64,000 bases of DNA, taken from the NCBI GenBank assembly GCA_965248775.1, contig OZ252150.1, positions 868,001 through 932,000 of the forward strand. The letters run 5' to 3'. Each line of letters starts with the position of its first letter. Positions within the stretch are counted from its first letter, which is position 1. Of this stretch, positions 41,796 to 50,244 are shown piece after piece. The notes beneath the pieces are model-generated. The model did no database searches and was not told the origin of the DNA. It worked only from the letters and a program-made list of their open reading frames with translations. The DNA is from JBHHUI01 sp965248775. Its GTDB lineage: Bacteria; Chloroflexota; Anaerolineae; Anaerolineales; JBHHUI01. The translations under genes and the position numbers were made by a program.

Positions 41796-43193
41796 TTATT
41801 CAAAAAGAATGCGCGAATTCAAGGCGATAAAGGCGCTCTCCCGTGACCCCGGACCCACGGGACGGGGTGGCTCGCTTATGACCCAATATTCCGGTCTGCA
41901 AATGGTCTGTCTTGGATCTTTTTTTGAAATTGTAGGATTATTCCAGGCCAACTTTGATAAATCGGCCTTGGCTAACGTTCTGCGTAGCCGGCCTGGTGTT
42001 TGTTTGGGCTTGCGGTCCCACACTTGCCCAGCGGCAGTGCTGGGGAAGCCAGATGCTTGCGGCGGCACTTGGTGAGCCAGCCAAGTCAACATATTGCCAG
42101 CGACCAGCCCGAAGGCCAATAACCGCTCGCGACAGATTGGGTTGAAAACGAATTGTCGTTGCATACCCAGGATTATTTTGGAAACCAGGGGCGGATGTTC
42201 AACTGGCCAGCGGTCCAGATAAAAGCCATACACAACCCTCGGACGAAGTTCACGGACATTGGTAATAAGCACCCATGGCTTCTTATAGAGTGGGTCGTCA
42301 AATACAAATACATTCAGCAATTCATTGTCGGCCGCGACCTTTTGCGAGGCTAGCACAACATCGTTCCAAATCTTGACTCTTATCTTGCGACTTTTCCGTC
42401 TAAAGCCATTGGTCTTGTCAGGTTGACAGGCTGTAATCAGATGGCCTTTATGAGTGCGATCTGTCGGTCGAATTCGTTCTCCATATTCAGCCGGGCGTCC
42501 GCGCTTGGACGTGCGTTCAGGCAGATAATTACGCCGGAACACAGCATTGTTAGCCTTCCTGACAAGATAGCGCGCCATAGCCACGCTTTGTAATTCGGTT
42601 ACTTTGGCACCCGCATCATGCACTACGATGGCATCTTCTGGTAGCTTGGCTGCGATTTGTTTCAACGCCAATGCCTGCAGTTTAGATTGTCCGGCGACTT
42701 GCAGTCCGGTTTCGGAGACAATCTCCTTGAGAAGTCCCATTCGTTTTCCCGGTTTATCTTTGACACGCCCAACTTCACACACCAGCGCACACCCAACACC
42801 CAGCACTGCTTTGCCTGCTGACCCTCGGTAGTATTTCCCCTTGGCATCTTTCAAAGCAGGCCGCCCGACAAATGTCAGATCGATATCCAGCGCACGATAA
42901 CCTTGTCGATAGATGATTTCAAATTTATTGCTACACAATACTTGTGACCGCTGTGCATCGATAACTTCCTGCACGCTGTACACACCTGTTCGCAACGTAT
43001 TTTCTATCCGATGACATGTATCTGCTGAATAGCCACTTGCTGCCAACGCCGGGAATAATGCCCCGCGACAGTCAAGAAACTTGCCGCTCATTATGCTTAA
43101 CATCAACTGCAGCATATTTTGATTGGTTCCCTTTGGCAGTCCTGCCACACAGTTTTCAACGAAAATTTGGGTTTGTTGTATTATTGCGTCCAT
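41796..43193 (-). CDS. DDE transposase of an unassigned family, C-terminus altered by a mini-insert
   Basis: 465 residues. N-terminal helical region (TNQNMLQLMLSIMSGKFLDC, CHRIENTLRTGVYSVQEVI), first Asp in YRALDIDLTFVGRPALKDA, second likely in DAIVVHDAGAKVTELQ, last acid in FYLDRWPVEHPPLVSKIIL. I cannot name the IS family with confidence. The last residues (SEPPRPVGPGSRES) are encoded by the interleaved palindrome at 41839-41868, so the natural C-terminus has been changed, possibly without damage to the catalytic core. Confidence 0.75.
   Translation of the reverse strand: MDAIIQQTQIFVENCVAGLPKGTNQNMLQLMLSIMSGKFLDCRGALFPALAASGYSADTCHRIENTLRTGVYSVQEVIDAQRSQVLCSNKFEIIYRQGYRALDIDLTFVGRPALKDAKGKYYRGSAGKAVLGVGCALVCEVGRVKDKPGKRMGLLKEIVSETGLQVAGQSKLQALALKQIAAKLPEDAIVVHDAGAKVTELQSVAMARYLVRKANNAVFRRNYLPERTSKRGRPAEYGERIRPTDRTHKGHLITACQPDKTNGFRRKSRKIRVKIWNDVVLASQKVAADNELLNVFVFDDPLYKKPWVLITNVRELRPRVVYGFYLDRWPVEHPPLVSKIILGMQRQFVFNPICRERLLAFGLVAGNMLTWLAHQVPPQASGFPSTAAGQVWDRKPKQTPGRLRRTLAKADLSKLAWNNPTISKKDPRQTICRPEYWVISEPPRPVGPGSRESAFIALNSRILFE
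41839..41868 (-). repeat. Mini-insert near the 3' end of a transposase
   Basis: Arms TCCCGTG/CACGGGA and ACCCCG/CGGGGT interleave. The TCCCGTG-GTCCGGGGTCACGGGA core is shared with 14614-14637. Confidence 0.75.
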
Positions 43194-43305
43194 CGCAGAT
43201 CGTGTTCCTTATTTGGTGTTTTGACCAACCCCATTTTTGAACACTTTCTGCGTTTTGTCACCCCCTCACTTAGCGGAAACTAAAGTAAAAGAATATCTTC
43301 GCGTG

Positions 43306-43387
43306 TGTCATTTCGATCAAAGGGAGAAATCTTTCACGATTGTGCAGTGAGTGGGGGTGTGGATTTCTCGCTATCGCTCGAAATGAC
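43306..43387. repeat. Inverted pair of dispersed repeats
   Basis: TGTCATTTCGA..GGGAGAAATC (43306-43331) and GGATTTCTC..CGAAATGACA (43361-43387) face each other and could form one long hairpin. The same element stands singly at 11001-11033. Confidence 0.55.
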
Positions 43388-43423
43388 AAATTTTAGGTTC
43401 GGGAAGTTATATTTTCACGGACC

Positions 43424-44760
43424 CTTAGGAACGAGAATTAAATAATTTGGGCAGTTGGTTCACAACGGATGCAAGCAGTGATATTCTCTTGGCTTCATCA
43501 GAACACTAGCCAGGAGGCCATGATGAAACCCTATGCGCCCGAACATGAAGAAATGATGCGCCGCTTTTACAACAGCTTGAACGAGAAAGATGGGCGTCGC
43601 TTTGCTGGTTTCGAAGCCTTGAGATTTGGACACGGCGGACGGAGTTACATTGCGCGGGTGTTGGGGTGCAGTCGCAACACGGTGAGCAAAGGCGCCCGCG
43701 AAGTCAGTGGCTTGCCCAAGGGCGAAGTGGAGCAGCGCATTCGGAAGCCAGGCGGCGGACGCAAACCGTACTACGTCACATGGGGGGCGCAACTTGCTGA
43801 GAAGTTCCTGGCAGTGTTGCGCGAGCACACAGCCGGTGACCCGATGGACGAGAGGGTGCGCTGGACGAACCTGACCCCGGGCGAGATTGTTGCGGCGTTG
43901 CGGGCCGAGCACGACATCGTGGTCAGCAAATATGTGGTGCGCAAGTTGCTGCAGAAGCACAACTATCGCCGCCGAAAAGCGCAAAAGAAACTCGGTTTGA
44001 AGGCCGAGATTGAAAACCGCAACGAGCAATTTGAGAACATCACGCGGCTCAAGACCGAATTCGAAGCGGCGGGCAATCCCATTGTCAGCATGGACAGCAA
44101 GAAAAAGGAATATCTGGGCAATTTCTACCGAGACGGACATTTGTACACCCTGGAAGAACTGCAAACTTATGACCATGATTTCAACAGCTATGCTGCTGGG
44201 GTCAGCATTCCTCACAGTCTCTACGACTTGCGTCTCAATGTCGGCTACATCCAACTCGGCGGCAGTCATGATACCAGTGAATTCGCTTGCGATAGCTTTC
44301 GCCATTGGTGGTACACATACGGCCACTACCACTATCCCAACGCCACTTCTATTCTCGTGCTTTGCGATGGCGGCGGGAGTAACAGTTCCCGCTACTACAT
44401 CTTCAAGCAAGACTTGCAAGCACTGGCCGATGAAATCGGGGTCGAAATTCGCATTGCTCACTATCCACCCTATTGCTCGAAATACAACCCCAGCGAACAC
44501 CGTTTCTTCCCGCATGTTACCCGCGCTTGCCAAGGCGTGATCTTCACCAGCCGCAAACTCGTCAAAGAACTGATGGAAAAAACCAGCACCAAGACCGGAC
44601 TGAAAGCTTTTGTCCATGTTATTGACCAGGTCTACGAAACCGGTCGTAAAGTAGCCACAGATTTCAGGGACAACATGCGCATTATCTTTGATGATTTCTT
44701 GCCCCAATGGAATTACCGCGCTCTCCCATTTGCACAAGTTATTTAATTCTCATTCCTTAG
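43424..44760 (+). mobile_element. ISAzo13-like element, copy 2 (1337 bp)
   Basis: Ends CTTAGGAACGAGAATTAA (43424) and complement of CTAAGGAATGAGAATTAA (to 44760). Opposite orientation to copy 1. The next IS (44761) is inserted directly at its right end, duplicating the last five bases CTTAG. Confidence 0.85.
43520..44746 (+). CDS. ISAzo13-like transposase, copy 2
   Basis: Same 408-residue protein as copy 1; I see no amino-acid difference. The start at 43520 follows GCCAGGAGGCC. Catalytic blocks: MDSKKKEYLGNF, LCDGGGSNSS and NPSEHRFFPH. Near-identity of the two copies means one is a recent transposition product. Confidence 0.88.
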   Translation: MMKPYAPEHEEMMRRFYNSLNEKDGRRFAGFEALRFGHGGRSYIARVLGCSRNTVSKGAREVSGLPKGEVEQRIRKPGGGRKPYYVTWGAQLAEKFLAVLREHTAGDPMDERVRWTNLTPGEIVAALRAEHDIVVSKYVVRKLLQKHNYRRRKAQKKLGLKAEIENRNEQFENITRLKTEFEAAGNPIVSMDSKKKEYLGNFYRDGHLYTLEELQTYDHDFNSYAAGVSIPHSLYDLRLNVGYIQLGGSHDTSEFACDSFRHWWYTYGHYHYPNATSILVLCDGGGSNSSRYYIFKQDLQALADEIGVEIRIAHYPPYCSKYNPSEHRFFPHVTRACQGVIFTSRKLVKELMEKTSTKTGLKAFVHVIDQVYETGRKVATDFRDNMRIIFDDFLPQWNYRALPFAQVI

Positions 44761-45391
44761 CTCGACTTTGTACGTTTCAAGTAGCGTAACAAGCCATATT
44801 TAGCAGAGAATCGAGCAATGCGCGCGGGACTTTTACGATATCGGGCTGCGACGGCGACATGGAAAAACCACTTGCCATCGGCCAGAGTTCACGCCGCACA
44901 GTTGCGATTGCATCAGAGAATGTTGGCAAAGGTTTGGCATACCAGGCAGCCGTTCGCACAGGGATTGGGTCATGCACATGCAACTTGTGAGCCGCCAGCG
45001 TGATCCAGGAAAACAGTCCTAGCAGCACCGGCGTGACGCGCGCGATGGCGGCATCGGACCACTGGCGCTGTGTCTCAACTCCGAGGTGGGCGCGCACTTC
45101 TTCGAACGTGACTTCCAGCTGCCCGCGTTGTACGAACCAGGTGATGACCTGTACCGGGTCAGCCCAGCGGTCCGTGCACAGCAAAGCTTGCGGCTTGAAT
45201 TTGTCCTCCGGGTCGCGGATGAGAACCCAGCGCAGCGGCACAGTGGGCATCCCGCCGTGATACCAGACCGCCGTGCCGGCGGTGATTTCTACCGTGCGTT
45301 GTTTGTTGCTGTACCAGGCGACCGTGGTCTTCGTCCAAGCCGTTTCCGGGTCGTTCAGCCGGGCTTGCAATGTGGGTAAGCGGGCCCCCTT

Positions 45392-45420
45392 CCAGTGACC
45401 CAGGCCCCACTGGACTGGGT
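45392..45420 (-). repeat. Mini-insert, frameshifting
   Basis: On the plus strand CCAGTG, ACCCAG, CACTGG, CTGGGT in that order: two perfect 6-bp inverted repeats, interleaved. Confidence 0.8.
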
Positions 45421-46023
45421 GCGCCGTGGCCAGCCGAGCTGTTCGGGCTTGCGCGGCGGTGCCGGTTGATACAGGGCTGTGCGTCCAGACGCAGACGTGT
45501 GACGACCGCCACCGGCTCGGAGAGCGACTGACAGGCATGCAGGAATTCCAGCGCGGCGTAGCTATTGTCGGCCACAAGCACCAACTTTCGGCTGGGCAAC
45601 CAGCGGCGCAGCTGGAAGACCATTTGGCGCGCCCAGTCGAGTACCGTTTTATGAGCGCGCGCTTTGTCCGCATAATATCGCTGAGAAGGCGCCAACAGTG
45701 TAAACACTGGCAGCGCCCACACGCGTATCGCCCATGGAATGTGTACAAGCCACATCAGGCTGATCCAGCGCAAGCCGCTGGCCTTCACGAAGTGACCCCC
45801 GCTCGAACGCACGGCGTCGCGATAGAGGCCGCGCGCCTTGATACGACGACCCCAGCGACGTTCGATAGTTTCATCGATTCCAAACACCAAAGTCTCGTCA
45901 CCGTAATCAAAGTGCTGCAAAAGCAACGCAAGCAACAATTGGCTCAACTTACGTGCCGACCAGGTCGCGCGATTGAGCACGTGGTGAAACTTCGCAAAAT
46001 TACCGGCACTGCTCAGCCCCACA

Positions 46024-46046
46024 CTTGCCGGGTACGGCAGTACTCG
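46024..46046 (-). repeat. Probable mini-insert, frameshifting
   Basis: TGCCG/CGGCA and a shorter GGGTAC/GTACTC pair interleave. It sits exactly where the transposase frame changes. Boundaries are uncertain. Confidence 0.55.
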
Positions 46047-46288
46047 GTTACGCGCAGCGCGAGCGTCACCGTCCGCAAGTGCGGCGTCAGGATCGAACCG
46101 ACCAGAAGCACCAGAGCTTTCCACCAAGTGCGCTTTTCGAACACTGTCGCGAAGGGCTTTAGCAAGTCTATAATGTCCGTGGGCAAGGTGAGCATTTTCC
46201 GACCTTTCTTGATCCAAAGGTCAGCTTACCTTGCCTTTCTATTTATGAGAAATCAGTCCCCAAATGTACAAAGTCGAGCTTAGGCAGC

Positions 46289-46324
46289 CACCCTCATGAA
46301 CCGAAGTTCCGGTTCACGAGGGTG
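46289..46324 (-). terminator. Strong hairpin behind the ABC operon
   Basis: CACCCTC-TGAACCG and CGGTTCA-GAGGGTG pair over 14 bp around a short loop. No T run follows on the minus strand, so factor-independent termination is uncertain. Confidence 0.45.
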
Positions 46325-46338
46325 ACGAGTTGGACAAA

Positions 46339-47076
46339 CTAATCGCGCTCTCGTCTAATTGCGAAGGTTGTGATTGCGACGCCTGCTACGAGTAGCGCGC
46401 CCAGTACCAAAATCGAAGCAACCCGCCAGCCTTTGCCATGCCACAGATCGCTCAATAGCAGGTTTACGTGCGTGAGCGGAATGAATTCAGCCGCTCTTTG
46501 AACGCTTGCGGGCATAATCTGGCGCGGGATCGCGGCTCCGGAGAGGAACAGCATCGGAAAGTAGAGCGCCATTCCAATGGCCTGTGCTGTGCGTGCCGTT
46601 GGTGCGATTGCGGCCAGTACACTGCCGAGTGCAAAGAAGCTGACAGTGCTGCCTACAAAGGCGATCGCGACTCCAAGATGGTCAGCCGGCATTTTGACAT
46701 CATAGAACAGTCGCCCGGCCACTATGAGCAATGTGATTCCAAGCGCAGTCATCAAAAAGTGCATAAATAGTTGCGCGCCCAGAAGGATGCGAACATTGGC
46801 GGGCGTGGCTCGGAAGCGGCGTAAGATGCCTTGTTCACGATATGAGGCCAGCCCAATAGGGATACCCATCAAGGCAGTTGTGCCAATAATCATCGCCATG
46901 TAACTAGGCGTGGCAATGTCAAGGAAACCGAGTGTCGTACCCGGAAAGGGATCGTTCCCAAAGATCAATCCGAAGACAAACAACAGCAGCAACGGAAATG
47001 CGAGTGTAAAAAAAGCGCCAAGCGGTTCGCGCAAGAAGAGCTTGATTTCCATTCGGGTCATTTTTAAGAAAGACAT
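46339..47076 (-). CDS. ABC-2-type transporter permease
   Basis: 245 residues, six predicted helices (for example FFTLAFPLLLLFVFGLIFGN, MAMIIGTTALMGIPIGLASY, AFVGSTVSFFALGSVLAAIA, ASILVLGALLVAGVAITTFA). ABC-2 signature region ALYFPMLFLSGAAIPRQIMP. It is encoded 11 nt behind the ATPase gene; together they form a DrrAB-like exporter. The load is unknown, but drugs, lipids or ions such as Na+ are typical for this class. Confidence 0.88.
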   Translation of the reverse strand: MSFLKMTRMEIKLFLREPLGAFFTLAFPLLLLFVFGLIFGNDPFPGTTLGFLDIATPSYMAMIIGTTALMGIPIGLASYREQGILRRFRATPANVRILLGAQLFMHFLMTALGITLLIVAGRLFYDVKMPADHLGVAIAFVGSTVSFFALGSVLAAIAPTARTAQAIGMALYFPMLFLSGAAIPRQIMPASVQRAAEFIPLTHVNLLLSDLWHGKGWRVASILVLGALLVAGVAITTFAIRRERD

Positions 47077-47087
47077 TTTTATTTCTC

Positions 47088-47999
47088 CTAATTGCGGATC
47101 CGTGATCCGGTCAGTGCCAAGAATACGTCCTCGAGTGAAGCTTGTTCGGAGCGCAGGTCGGCCGGCATGATGTTTTGCTCGGCCAATACGGCGGCGACGT
47201 GTGCCATGAGCGCGCCCTCGCCTCGCACAATGACGTTGTTTGAGGTTTGTTCAATCTGGGTTACGCCGGCGACAGCTTCCAGAGTGCTCGGATCGAAACC
47301 ATTCTGCACGCTGAAGAGAACTTGCTGGCCCGCCTCGAGTCCGCTGATCAGTGCCTGGGGGGTGTCGAGGGCGATCATTTTGCCGTGATCGATAATGCCG
47401 ACGCGATCGGCCAGTTCTTCGGCTTCGTCCATGAAATGAGTGACGAGCACGACCGATGTGCCCTGATCTCGAATTGCACGAATGAGTTCCCACGTGGCGC
47501 GGCGCGCTTGTGGGTCTAACCCAGTAGTGAGTTCGTCGAGCATGACCAGTTCCGGCTTATTCACAAGCGCCAGCGCGATGAACAGGCGTTGCTGCTGCCC
47601 GCCCGAAAGGTTTCCAAAAGCCGTGTTGCGTTTTTCGGTCAAGCCCCATTCTTCGATTAGGGGCTCCCAATCCGCTGCCCGCTTGTAGAAGGAGGCGAAA
47701 AGATCGAGCGCCTCCCAGACTTTCATCCGTTCGGGCAGGGCGGCCTCCTGCAATTGCACACCAATGCGTTGCCGCACCCGCGCGCCTTCCAGCTGCGGAT
47801 CGAGGCCCAACACGCGCACGCTGCCCCCGTCCGGGCGGCGCAGCCCGATCACGCTCTCCACGGTTGTCGTTTTCCCCGCGCCGTTCGGCCCCAGGATGGC
47901 GAAAATCTCGCCTTTTTTGACATCGAACGAAATGCCGTCAACAACGGCGACACCACTGTACGATTTCTTAATCTCGTGAACTTCAATTACATTTTCCAT
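47088..47999 (-). CDS. ABC transporter ATP-binding protein
   Basis: 303 residues. Walker A GPNGAGKTTTVES (37-49), Q-loop region IGVQLQEAALPERM, signature LSGGQQQRLFIALALVNKPE, Walker B LVMLDELTTGLDPQ (Glu typical; here D-E after MLD), H-loop VVLVTHFMDEAEELADRVGI. The C-terminal ~80 residues form the accessory domain seen in DrrA-like exporters. It drives the permease encoded directly downstream. Confidence 0.93.
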   Translation of the reverse strand: MENVIEVHEIKKSYSGVAVVDGISFDVKKGEIFAILGPNGAGKTTTVESVIGLRRPDGGSVRVLGLDPQLEGARVRQRIGVQLQEAALPERMKVWEALDLFASFYKRAADWEPLIEEWGLTEKRNTAFGNLSGGQQQRLFIALALVNKPELVMLDELTTGLDPQARRATWELIRAIRDQGTSVVLVTHFMDEAEELADRVGIIDHGKMIALDTPQALISGLEAGQQVLFSVQNGFDPSTLEAVAGVTQIEQTSNNVIVRGEGALMAHVAAVLAEQNIMPADLRSEQASLEDVFLALTGSRIRN

Positions 48000-48207
48000 G
48001 GTTTCTCCCTCACGCTTTATTCGTATAGATTATCGCGGAATGAGGACCAGATGTCGCCAATCGAGTGGATAAATATATGGTTATACGAGGTGGATTTGGG
48101 GATCAACCGAACGGTTGATAGGGGTTGCTGCCGAGCCGATTTCTGGCCACGCCCGCCAGTATGGGCGCGCGACCGGCCCAGGATTATTGTGGCGGCTCGT
48201 TCCTAAC

Positions 48208-48864
48208 TTAAACTTCCTGAGTTGGTAAAAGGTCTGCGCCAACAATGGCGGCGATTCGTTCGTGAACCAGTTTTCTCTCCCCGGTGCGCAGGAGATCTAA
48301 AATGTCGGAGTCGACCAGTTCATACCACAGCGCTCGACGTTCCTCAAAATCTGGATAGCGCGTCGCCAACGGTTCCCGTAAGGCCTGCATCAAATCGAGG
48401 AAGGTTGCGTATTCTGCGCCCAGCTCACGTTCCAACCGTTGTCGTAGCCGCACCGCCAATACCGGAGCTGCGCCAGCCGTCGAAATAGAGACCGTCAGCG
48501 AACCTTGGCGCACAACTGAACCGGCGATAAAGTTACAATTTGGAACGTCGTCCATGACATTTACGAGTGCGTTTTCCGCTTCGGCCTCGGCCCAGATACG
48601 CGCATTGGTTTCCGCATCGCTCCGTTCTGCGATGACCAGATACGCGCCTTCAAAATCACCCGTCTGGTAACCTCGTCCAATCCAGGAAATGGATCCAGCT
48701 TCGGCCCACGTGTTCAGCTGTGGAGTAACTTTTGTGCTGATCAGAGTTACAGCGGCATCACAGTCCAGCAAGCCCCCGACTTTGCGTTCCGCTTCTTGTC
48801 CACCGCCGACGACAATACAACGACGATCATTCAAGCCAATGAGGAATATCGGGTAGGCTTTCAT
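48208..48864 (-). CDS. cysG: Precorrin-2 dehydrogenase / sirohydrochlorin ferrochelatase (CysG N-terminal type)
   Basis: 218 residues, corresponding to the N-terminal half of CysG or to Met8. Oxidises precorrin-2 to sirohydrochlorin with NAD and, in this family, can insert iron to make siroheme. N-terminal NAD motif: IFLIGLNDRRCIVVGGGQEA, then ERKVGGLLDCDAAVTLIS; middle PNCNFIAGSVVRQGSLTVSI and GAAPVLAVRLRQRLERELG are family blocks. The methyltransferase half is a separate gene (cobA, 51016-51858) in the same operon. A perfect 12-bp inverted repeat encloses its ribosome site (48872-48914). Confidence 0.9.
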   Translation of the reverse strand: MKAYPIFLIGLNDRRCIVVGGGQEAERKVGGLLDCDAAVTLISTKVTPQLNTWAEAGSISWIGRGYQTGDFEGAYLVIAERSDAETNARIWAEAEAENALVNVMDDVPNCNFIAGSVVRQGSLTVSISTAGAAPVLAVRLRQRLERELGAEYATFLDLMQALREPLATRYPDFEERRALWYELVDSDILDLLRTGERKLVHERIAAIVGADLLPTQEV

Positions 48865-48871
48865 ATTAATT

Positions 48872-48914
48872 GCTCCCCCCTCTCCGTCGACAATACATCG
48901 GCAGAGGGGGGAGC
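48872..48914 (-). promoter_or_regulatory. Perfect 12-bp hairpin covering the cysG ribosome site
   Basis: GCTCCCCCCTCT and AGAGGGGGGAGC pair without mismatch around a 19-nt loop. On the transcript the second arm contains the GGGGGGAG ribosome site 8-14 nt before the ATG at 48864, so folding would hide it. Confidence 0.65.
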
Positions 48915-48954
48915 AGAGGAGGAGAACCCCGGAGCATCCATCGAGCGCAACCGC

Positions 48955-50244
48955 TTAGGTTGTTCCCTGAATCGACTCCGAGTGCAGCCTCTCGGGCCGC
49001 CGTTTAGGTAAATCCAACGCGCGACGATTGCGTTGGCGACTGTTGTCATGTTTGTGGTGCTGCAGCCCATCAATCAGAACGCTGGACACTTTCGGGCGCG
49101 TGAATTCAACTGGCAGCGGCTGGCCATTCTCAAGCATACGCCGCACCTGGGTCCCCGAAAGACTCAAATGCTCATCCGAACTGTGCGCACAGGTTTTGGC
49201 ACTGACAATGCTTTGGCATTTGCGGCAGTAAAAAGTGTGCTCAAAGAACAACGGGATTATGCCGATAGCCTCTGGCGGGAATTCATCGAATATGTGCTGG
49301 GCAGCATAGGTGTCGTAGTAGTTTCCGACGCCGGCGTGATCGCGTCCGACGATGAAGTGAGTACAACCATAGTTCTTGCGCAGCAGCGCATGGAACACAG
49401 CCTCGCGCGGACCGGCATAGCGCATCGCCGCCGGGAATACGCCCAGCAGCGTGCGATTTTCTGGATAGTAAGACTCAAGCAGTACTTCGTATGATGCCAT
49501 GCGCACAGCGGCTGGAATATCATCTGGCTTGGTCTCGCCCACCAGGGGATGCAGTAGTAAGCCATCCACGATTTCTAACGCCGTCTTCTGGATATACTCA
49601 TGCGCGCGATGGATAGGGTTGCGCGTCTGGAAGCCCACCACGCGATGCCCACCGCGTTCGGCAAACAGTTGGCGCGTCTGCTGCGCTGTGTGGCGATGAG
49701 ACACGAATTCGCTGCCGGCGGCCGACGGCAAATTCAACACCCACACTTCGCCACCCAGGAGCACGTCGCCCTGGGCATACAGGCGCGCTACGCCGGGGTG
49801 CGCCGTATCGGTCGTTTGGTAGACTTCGCGCGCTTCGAGCTCTTTATCGTACTCGTACTTGTCAGCGATCTCGATAATCGCGAGCGTCCGTTCGCCCTCG
49901 CATAATGCCGCCGATTGACCCACATACAATTCGGCGGCTACTTCGTGCGTCACGGGTAGAACGATCGGTAGCGTCCAAACCTGGCCGTCCGCCAGATGCA
50001 AATCATTGACGACGGACCGGTAATCTTTCTCCGTCATGAAGCCCGTCAGCGGGCTGGCTGCGCCCGTTGCGATCAGCTCCAGGTCCGAGAGGCGCAGCGC
50101 ATCGAGTTGGATGCGAGGTAGGCTGCGCGCCTGCTCGAGTACGGCCTCTCGCACCTCACCAGGCAGCCGGCGATCAACCAGAGTACCGCCATGCGGCGAG
50201 ATTGTGGTTTGATGGCTATCCTGTTTTCTAACTGACGACTGCAT
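48955..50244 (-). CDS. sat: Sulfate adenylyltransferase (ATP sulfurylase)
   Basis: 429 residues from the ATG at 50244, which lies inside the end of cysH and follows AGAAAGGTG. Makes adenosine phosphosulfate from ATP and sulfate. Motifs: VGFQTRNPIHRAHEYIQKTA (QTRNPxHRAHE, nucleotide binding), HFIVGRDHAGVGNYYDTY (GRDHAG), and Zn-site-like CRKCQSIVSAKTCAH. The core ends near EFTRPKVSSVLIDGLQHH; the remaining ~40 residues (basic, Arg-rich) are not part of the usual enzyme and may be an accidental extension. No APS kinase gene is present, which fits the APS-reducing route encoded upstream. Confidence 0.93.
   Translation of the reverse strand: MQSSVRKQDSHQTTISPHGGTLVDRRLPGEVREAVLEQARSLPRIQLDALRLSDLELIATGAASPLTGFMTEKDYRSVVNDLHLADGQVWTLPIVLPVTHEVAAELYVGQSAALCEGERTLAIIEIADKYEYDKELEAREVYQTTDTAHPGVARLYAQGDVLLGGEVWVLNLPSAAGSEFVSHRHTAQQTRQLFAERGGHRVVGFQTRNPIHRAHEYIQKTALEIVDGLLLHPLVGETKPDDIPAAVRMASYEVLLESYYPENRTLLGVFPAAMRYAGPREAVFHALLRKNYGCTHFIVGRDHAGVGNYYDTYAAQHIFDEFPPEAIGIIPLFFEHTFYCRKCQSIVSAKTCAHSSDEHLSLSGTQVRRMLENGQPLPVEFTRPKVSSVLIDGLQHHKHDNSRQRNRRALDLPKRRPERLHSESIQGTT

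Larger units (their letters stand above)
40395..43286 (-). mobile_element. DDE-type IS with an ISAzo13-like copy nested in it
   Basis: ACTTTAGTTTCCGCTAA (40395-40411) and its exact complement (43270-43286) bracket the transposase at 41796-43193 and, on the left, the nested element 40414-41750. Without the nested element it would be about 1.55 kb. No target duplication is evident. Confidence 0.65.
44777..46195 (-). pseudogene. DDE superfamily transposase broken by two mini-inserts
   Basis: Read on the minus strand in three frames: 46195 to about 46030 (LPTDIIDLLKPFATVFEKRT, then HLRTVTLALRV), about 46010 to 45430 (GLSSAGNFAKFHHVLNRATW to VVTRLRLDAQPC, first Asp in VFGIDETIERRWG, second in LVLVADNSYAALEFL), and about 45390 to 44777 (KGARLPTLQARLNDP to the stop, last Glu near WFVQRGQLEVTFEEVRAHLG). 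Each frame change falls on an interleaved palindrome (46024-46046 and 45392-45420). Removing both would give one IS701/DDE_5-type transposase of about 450 residues. Confidence 0.8.
44761..46278 (-). mobile_element. IS701/DDE_5-like element (1518 bp)
   Basis: Terminal repeats CTCGACTTTGTAC (44761-44773) and complement (46266-46278), flanked by the 5-bp duplicate CTTAG (44756-44760 and 46279-46283). The left duplicate is also the terminus of ISAzo13 copy 2, so this element arrived later. Confidence 0.88.

Noticed and set aside
40414..44760. Composite transposon bounded by the two ISAzo13 copies
   Set aside because: Copy 1 lies inside another IS, no flanking duplication of the whole block is visible and no passenger gene other than a transposase lies between.
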